NCBI GenBank assembly: GCA_029554925.1
Contig: JAKPUV010000551.1
Span: 1 to 8,634 of the forward strand
DNA length: 8,634 bases
Direction of reading: 5' to 3'
Source: Candidatus Hydrogenedentota bacterium
GTDB lineage: Bacteria; Hydrogenedentota; Hydrogenedentia; Hydrogenedentales; CAITNO01
Below the pieces are notes generated by a model. It was not told where the DNA came from and ran no database searches. It worked only from the letters and a program-made list of their open reading frames with translations. This document shows, piece after piece, positions 6,137 to 8,634 of the stretch (the stretch's first letter is position 1; each line of letters opens with the position of its first letter). Both the position numbers and the translations under genes were made by a program.

Positions 6137-6739
6137 ATGCCCCGTTTCACCATTTTCGACACACCGTTCATCTCCATCGTGGGCCGTCTGTGGGCGCGCG
6201 TTTTTCTCGGCCTGATCGGCTGGAAGAAGGAGGGCGAGCTGCCGGACATCCCGAAATTCGTCATGATCGCCGCGCCCCACACGACCAACTGGGACCTTCC
6301 GGTCATGCTGGCGCTCGGATTCCTCATGCGGGCGAAGCTCTTCTGGATGACCAAGGAGTCCGTGTTCCGCTGGCCGTTCCGGGGGTTCCTGGTGTGGCTG
6401 GGCGGCATCCCCATCGACCGCAGCAAGCCCAACGGGGTGGTGGGCCAGTGTGTGGACCTCTTCACGCAGCGGGAGCAGCTCATCTTGGCCGTGCCTCCCG
6501 AGGGCACGCGCAAAAAAGTCCGCGCGTGGAAAAGCGGCTTCTACCACATCGCCGTGGGCGCCGGTGTGCCGATCGCCCTGGGCTACCTCGACTACAAGCG
6601 CCGCCGCGGCGGTGTGGGCGGCGTCTTTTACCCCACCGGCGACTACGAGAAGGACCTGCGCGAGATTCAGGCCTTCTACCGCAACGTCACCCCCAAATAC
6701 CCCGAGCTGACCTCCCTCAACGACATCCCGGAAGAGTGA
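6137..6739 (+). CDS. PlsC-like lysophospholipid acyltransferase family protein
   Basis: The protein is 200 residues. It has the acyltransferase motif I H-x4-D as HTTNWD (His48, Asp53), the phosphate-binding motif GGIPIDR (89-95) and motif PEGTR (121-125), in the order and spacing of the 1-acyl-glycerol-3-phosphate acyltransferase superfamily. It would transfer an acyl group to a lysophospholipid or similar acceptor at the inner membrane; the acceptor cannot be told from sequence. At 200 residues it is shorter than typical PlsC (about 240) and lacks clear N-terminal membrane helices, with only a hydrophobic patch near residues 11-28, so a peripheral enzyme is likely. The ATG start has AGGGA at 6126-6130, six bases upstream. 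It stands alone between the RRM terminator and the convergent minus-strand block. It could also act in ornithine lipid or other lipid assembly. Confidence 0.9.
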   Translation: MPRFTIFDTPFISIVGRLWARVFLGLIGWKKEGELPDIPKFVMIAAPHTTNWDLPVMLALGFLMRAKLFWMTKESVFRWPFRGFLVWLGGIPIDRSKPNGVVGQCVDLFTQREQLILAVPPEGTRKKVRAWKSGFYHIAVGAGVPIALGYLDYKRRRGGVGGVFYPTGDYEKDLREIQAFYRNVTPKYPELTSLNDIPEE

Positions 6740-6759
6740 CGCCGCCGGGTCAGGGCGTC
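6738..6759. terminator. Possible hairpin in the convergent junction
   Basis: GACGCC (6738-6743) pairs with GGCGTC (6754-6759) around a ten-base loop, spanning the 10-base gap between the plus-strand stop (6737-6739) and the minus-strand stop (6750-6752). It could act in both directions, but neither side has a T-run, and a 6-bp stem in GC-rich DNA is weak evidence. Confidence 0.25.
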
Positions 6760-7364
6760 GGCGCGTTGCCCGACGTGTAGCGGCAGAACATGCGCGGCAC
6801 GCCGCGGTGGCGGGCCACGTCGGCGAAGGACACGGGCACGGTCTCCCCGCGCGCCGGGTCGCTGACGTGGAAGTGCAGGTGCGGCAGCATGCTGTTGCCC
6901 ACATGCCCGCTCAGGGCGATTGCCTGCCCCCGCGCCACCCGGTCCCCCTCCGCCACCAGGCTGCCGTCCTTCCGGATGTGCAGGTACGCCCCCAGCGTGC
7001 CGTCGTCGTGGCGCACCACCACCTTGTTGTTCGGCCAGCGGTACCCGTGGCCGTCATGGTGTTGCACCACCGCGACCACCTCGCCCTCCCGCGCGGCGCA
7101 CACCTCCGACTCCTCCGGCATGGCGAAGTCGTAGGCGAACCGCTCGCCTTTCTGGTGGCTGACGATGCCCCGGTTGCTCTGCACGCACAGCCGGGTTTTC
7201 CCTGCCGGGTAGGGCAGCCGGTAGGGGGACGTGGCCGCATTGGGGTATGTCTCCAGATCGGCGGGGCCGGTGAACACGAAATAGGCCGCCGCCAGCGCGG
7301 CCAGCAGTCCCAGCGGCACCGCGAGCAGGACGTGCCCCGTCCGCCGCCCCAGAATCTTCCGCAT
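6750..7364 (-). CDS. Membrane-anchored M23 (LytM-type) metallopeptidase family protein
   Basis: The protein is 204 residues from the ATG at 7364. A basic N-terminus (MRKILGRR) and a hydrophobic stretch (about residues 11-32) form a membrane anchor or uncleaved signal, so the enzyme domain faces the periplasm. The M23 core runs from about 65 to 170: His70 and Asp79 (SHQKGERFAYDFAMP), AYLH with His129, a GDRVARGQAI beta-hairpin, and PHLHFHV with His162 and His164. His70, Asp79 and His164 are the expected zinc ligands, and His129 and His162 the catalytic pair. Members of the family cut peptide crossbridges in peptidoglycan. The first ligand pair is His-x8-Asp rather than the classic His-x3-Asp, so it belongs to a divergent subgroup. 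A GTG at 7367 is an alternative start; AGGGAGG (7372-7378 on the complement) fits the ATG better. It overlaps the upstream gene by one base. Confidence 0.88.
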   Translation of the reverse strand: MRKILGRRTGHVLLAVPLGLLAALAAAYFVFTGPADLETYPNAATSPYRLPYPAGKTRLCVQSNRGIVSHQKGERFAYDFAMPEESEVCAAREGEVVAVVQHHDGHGYRWPNNKVVVRHDDGTLGAYLHIRKDGSLVAEGDRVARGQAIALSGHVGNSMLPHLHFHVSDPARGETVPVSFADVARHRGVPRMFCRYTSGNAPTP

Positions 7365-8338
7365 CACGAGCCCTCCCTGTTCCGCCGGACGGCGCGCGCG
7401 TTGCGGCGCATGCCCTCCAGCCCGGCGCGGCGCACGGGGGTCCCGTTAAACCGCGCGCCGAAGGCTTCCTCCGTCATGTCCGCCAGCTCGTCCAGGGGCG
7501 GACCGGCCACCCCGGGCCGGAGGCGGAAATCCGGCTCCGCGGTTTCGGGGGCGCGGCGGTTCCAGGGGCAGGCCTCCTGGCAGGCGTCGCATCCGAACAC
7601 CCAGTCGCCCAAACGCTTCTTGATGTCTCCGGGGATGTCCCTCCGGTTCTCTATGGTGTGGTAGGCGATGCAGCGGTTCGAGTCCACCACCCGGGGCGCC
7701 ACGATGGCTCCCGTGGGGCACGCGTCGAGGCAGGCGCGGCAGGATCCGCAGCGGTCCGCCGCGGGGGTGTCGGGCGCCAGTTCCGCCGTGGTCAGGAGCG
7801 CGCCGAGAAACAGCCACGAGCCCAGTTCCCGGTGGAGGAGCAGGCTGTTCTTGCCGATCCAGCCGAGTCCCGCGCGGGCGGCCCAGGCGCGTTCGCGCAC
7901 GGGGCCGCTGTCCACGCAGGCGTAGTGTTCCGTTCCCGGGGCCAGTTCCGTGAGGCGTTTTCCGAGCAGGCGCACCCGGGGCAGCAGCACGCGGTGGTAG
8001 TCGCGGAAGCAGGCGTAGAGCGCCACCTTTCCATGGTCCGGGGGCGCGGGGGGGCGCTGCTGGGCGTAGCCCGCCGCCACCACGACCACGGAACGGACGC
8101 CGGGCAGTTTCAGCGCGGCGTTCTGGCGCAGGTCGCGGGTGCGCCGCATCCAGTCCATGCCCGCCACGTGGCCGGCGTCCAGCCACGCGTCGAAACCGTC
8201 GTCCGCCTCGTCAGCCACCGCGGCCACGCCGCAGGCGTCGAAACCCAGCGCGCGGGCGGCGTCCTTCACGGCGCGGGCGAGAGATTCGGGGTTGGCGGCG
8301 GGGGAGGGGAGGGAGGGCTCGTCCGGGCGGGGGCCCAC
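7364..8338 (-). CDS. queG: Epoxyqueuosine reductase (QueG type), short form
   Basis: QueG reduces epoxyqueuosine to queuosine in the wobble position of tRNAs with GUN anticodons, using cobalamin and two 4Fe-4S clusters. The 324-residue protein has the substrate and cobalamin region with CVDSGPVRERAWAARAGLGW (residues 141-160), whose Asp143 matches the catalytic Asp of characterised QueG. The first cluster motif is CGSCRACLDACPTGA (Cys197, 200, 203, 207), then Cys223 in RCIAYHTIENR, then GCDACQEACPWN (Cys250, 253, 257). The C-terminal FNGTPVRRAGLEGMRRNA segment is also typical. Characterised enzymes are about 375-390 residues; this one stops before the C-terminal HEAT-like part. I chose GTG 8338 because GGAG (8346-8349 on the complement) lies seven bases before it and the upstream gene stops one base away; an ATG at 8362 lacks a binding site. 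Its stop overlaps the peptidase ATG (TGATG). Confidence 0.93.
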   Translation of the reverse strand: MGPRPDEPSLPSPAANPESLARAVKDAARALGFDACGVAAVADEADDGFDAWLDAGHVAGMDWMRRTRDLRQNAALKLPGVRSVVVVAAGYAQQRPPAPPDHGKVALYACFRDYHRVLLPRVRLLGKRLTELAPGTEHYACVDSGPVRERAWAARAGLGWIGKNSLLLHRELGSWLFLGALLTTAELAPDTPAADRCGSCRACLDACPTGAIVAPRVVDSNRCIAYHTIENRRDIPGDIKKRLGDWVFGCDACQEACPWNRRAPETAEPDFRLRPGVAGPPLDELADMTEEAFGARFNGTPVRRAGLEGMRRNARAVRRNREGS

Positions 8339-8339
8339 G

Positions 8340-8634
8340 TCACCGCTCCAGCGCGCGGCCATAGGCCGCAAGGAGGTGTTCCGCCTGGTGGTCCCAGGCA
8401 AGACCGTTCAGGATGCGCTCGCGGCCGATCTCCCCGCGGCGCGCGGCCTCGTCCGGATTGTCCAGGAGCTCCACGATCTTGTCCGCGAACTCCCGGGGGT
8501 CGTTCGGCGTGGCGTAGAGGGCCGCCTCCCCGGCGGAGGCGCGGGTCTCGGTGAGGTCGAAGGCCGCCACGGGCTTCGCCATGCCCATGTACTCCAGCAC
8601 CTTCACCAGCGTCGAAAGGTCGTTCAACCCGATC
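8340..8634 (-). CDS. Glycosyltransferase, GT4 (GT-B fold) family, C-terminal part (5' partial)
   Basis: Only the last 97 or so codons are in the window; the frame is open to the right edge, so the TTG at 8627 is internal. The sequence begins IGLNDLSTLVKVLEYMGMAK and continues through PVAAFDLTETRASAGEAALY, a PNDPREFADKIVELL segment and a closing helix AWDHQAEHLLAAY. This is the C-terminal nucleotide-sugar-binding half of GT-B glycosyltransferases: the KVLEYM and KPVAAFD segments match the donor-binding region that follows the usual Glu-x7-Glu motif, although here the second Glu is best aligned with EYM. The donor and acceptor sugars cannot be read from this part. It is probably used in exopolysaccharide or other surface-glycan assembly. 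Its TGA is one base before the QueG start, indicating one operon. Confidence 0.87.
   Translation of the reverse strand, partial: IGLNDLSTLVKVLEYMGMAKPVAAFDLTETRASAGEAALYATPNDPREFADKIVELLDNPDEAARRGEIGRERILNGLAWDHQAEHLLAAYGRALER

Noticed and set aside
5837..6904. A 355-codon minus-strand open frame across the RRM tail and acyltransferase
   Set aside because: It runs antisense through two well-supported genes and a strong terminator, and has low-complexity Arg/His ends.
8339..8401. QueG start at 8401 or 8362
   Set aside because: Both would overlap the glycosyltransferase C-terminus and lack a ribosome binding site. GTG 8338 has GGAG seven bases upstream.

Overview
This window is high-GC bacterial DNA with strongly G/C-ending codons. 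It carries six genes in two blocks: three on the plus strand (1-6739) and three on the minus strand (6750-8634), whose ends converge at about 6740-6750. No tRNA, rRNA, CRISPR array, transposase or phage gene is visible. A very long exported repeat protein with PASTA and EF-hand domains and a Cys-rich, hydrophobic, basic tail, together with the other genes, suggests a diderm environmental bacterium. A lineage such as Hydrogenedentota or a PVC-superphylum relative is my guess from memory of similar proteins; nothing in the window is a taxonomic marker.

Positions 1-5364 are the 3' part of a giant surface-protein gene that begins before the window. It has four copies of an approximately 235-residue module that I cannot name, each followed by one PASTA domain, then seven more PASTA domains in tandem (11 in all), an EF-hand pair, and a C-terminal GGCGGCAGC motif with a hydrophobic segment and basic end. 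This looks like an extracellular, probably membrane- or surface-anchored, stalk or adhesin.

Positions 5365-5616 hold a strong hairpin terminator, an extended -10 promoter (TGTTATAAT), and a leader of about 148 nt that can fold back on the ribosome binding site of the next gene. That gene (5617-5976) encodes a small glycine-rich RRM RNA-binding protein and is closed by a textbook intrinsic terminator. The Shine-Dalgarno-sequestering leader is the most interesting non-coding signal in the window, since RRM proteins of this type are often temperature-regulated.

Positions 6137-6739 encode a short PlsC-like acyltransferase. On the minus strand, read from the right edge, lie the C-terminus of a GT4-type glycosyltransferase, a QueG-type epoxyqueuosine reductase and a membrane-anchored M23 peptidase. 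They are packed tightly (1-nt gap, then a TGATG overlap), so they are probably one translationally coupled operon. Their functions (glycan synthesis, tRNA modification, cell-wall cleavage) do not form an obvious pathway.
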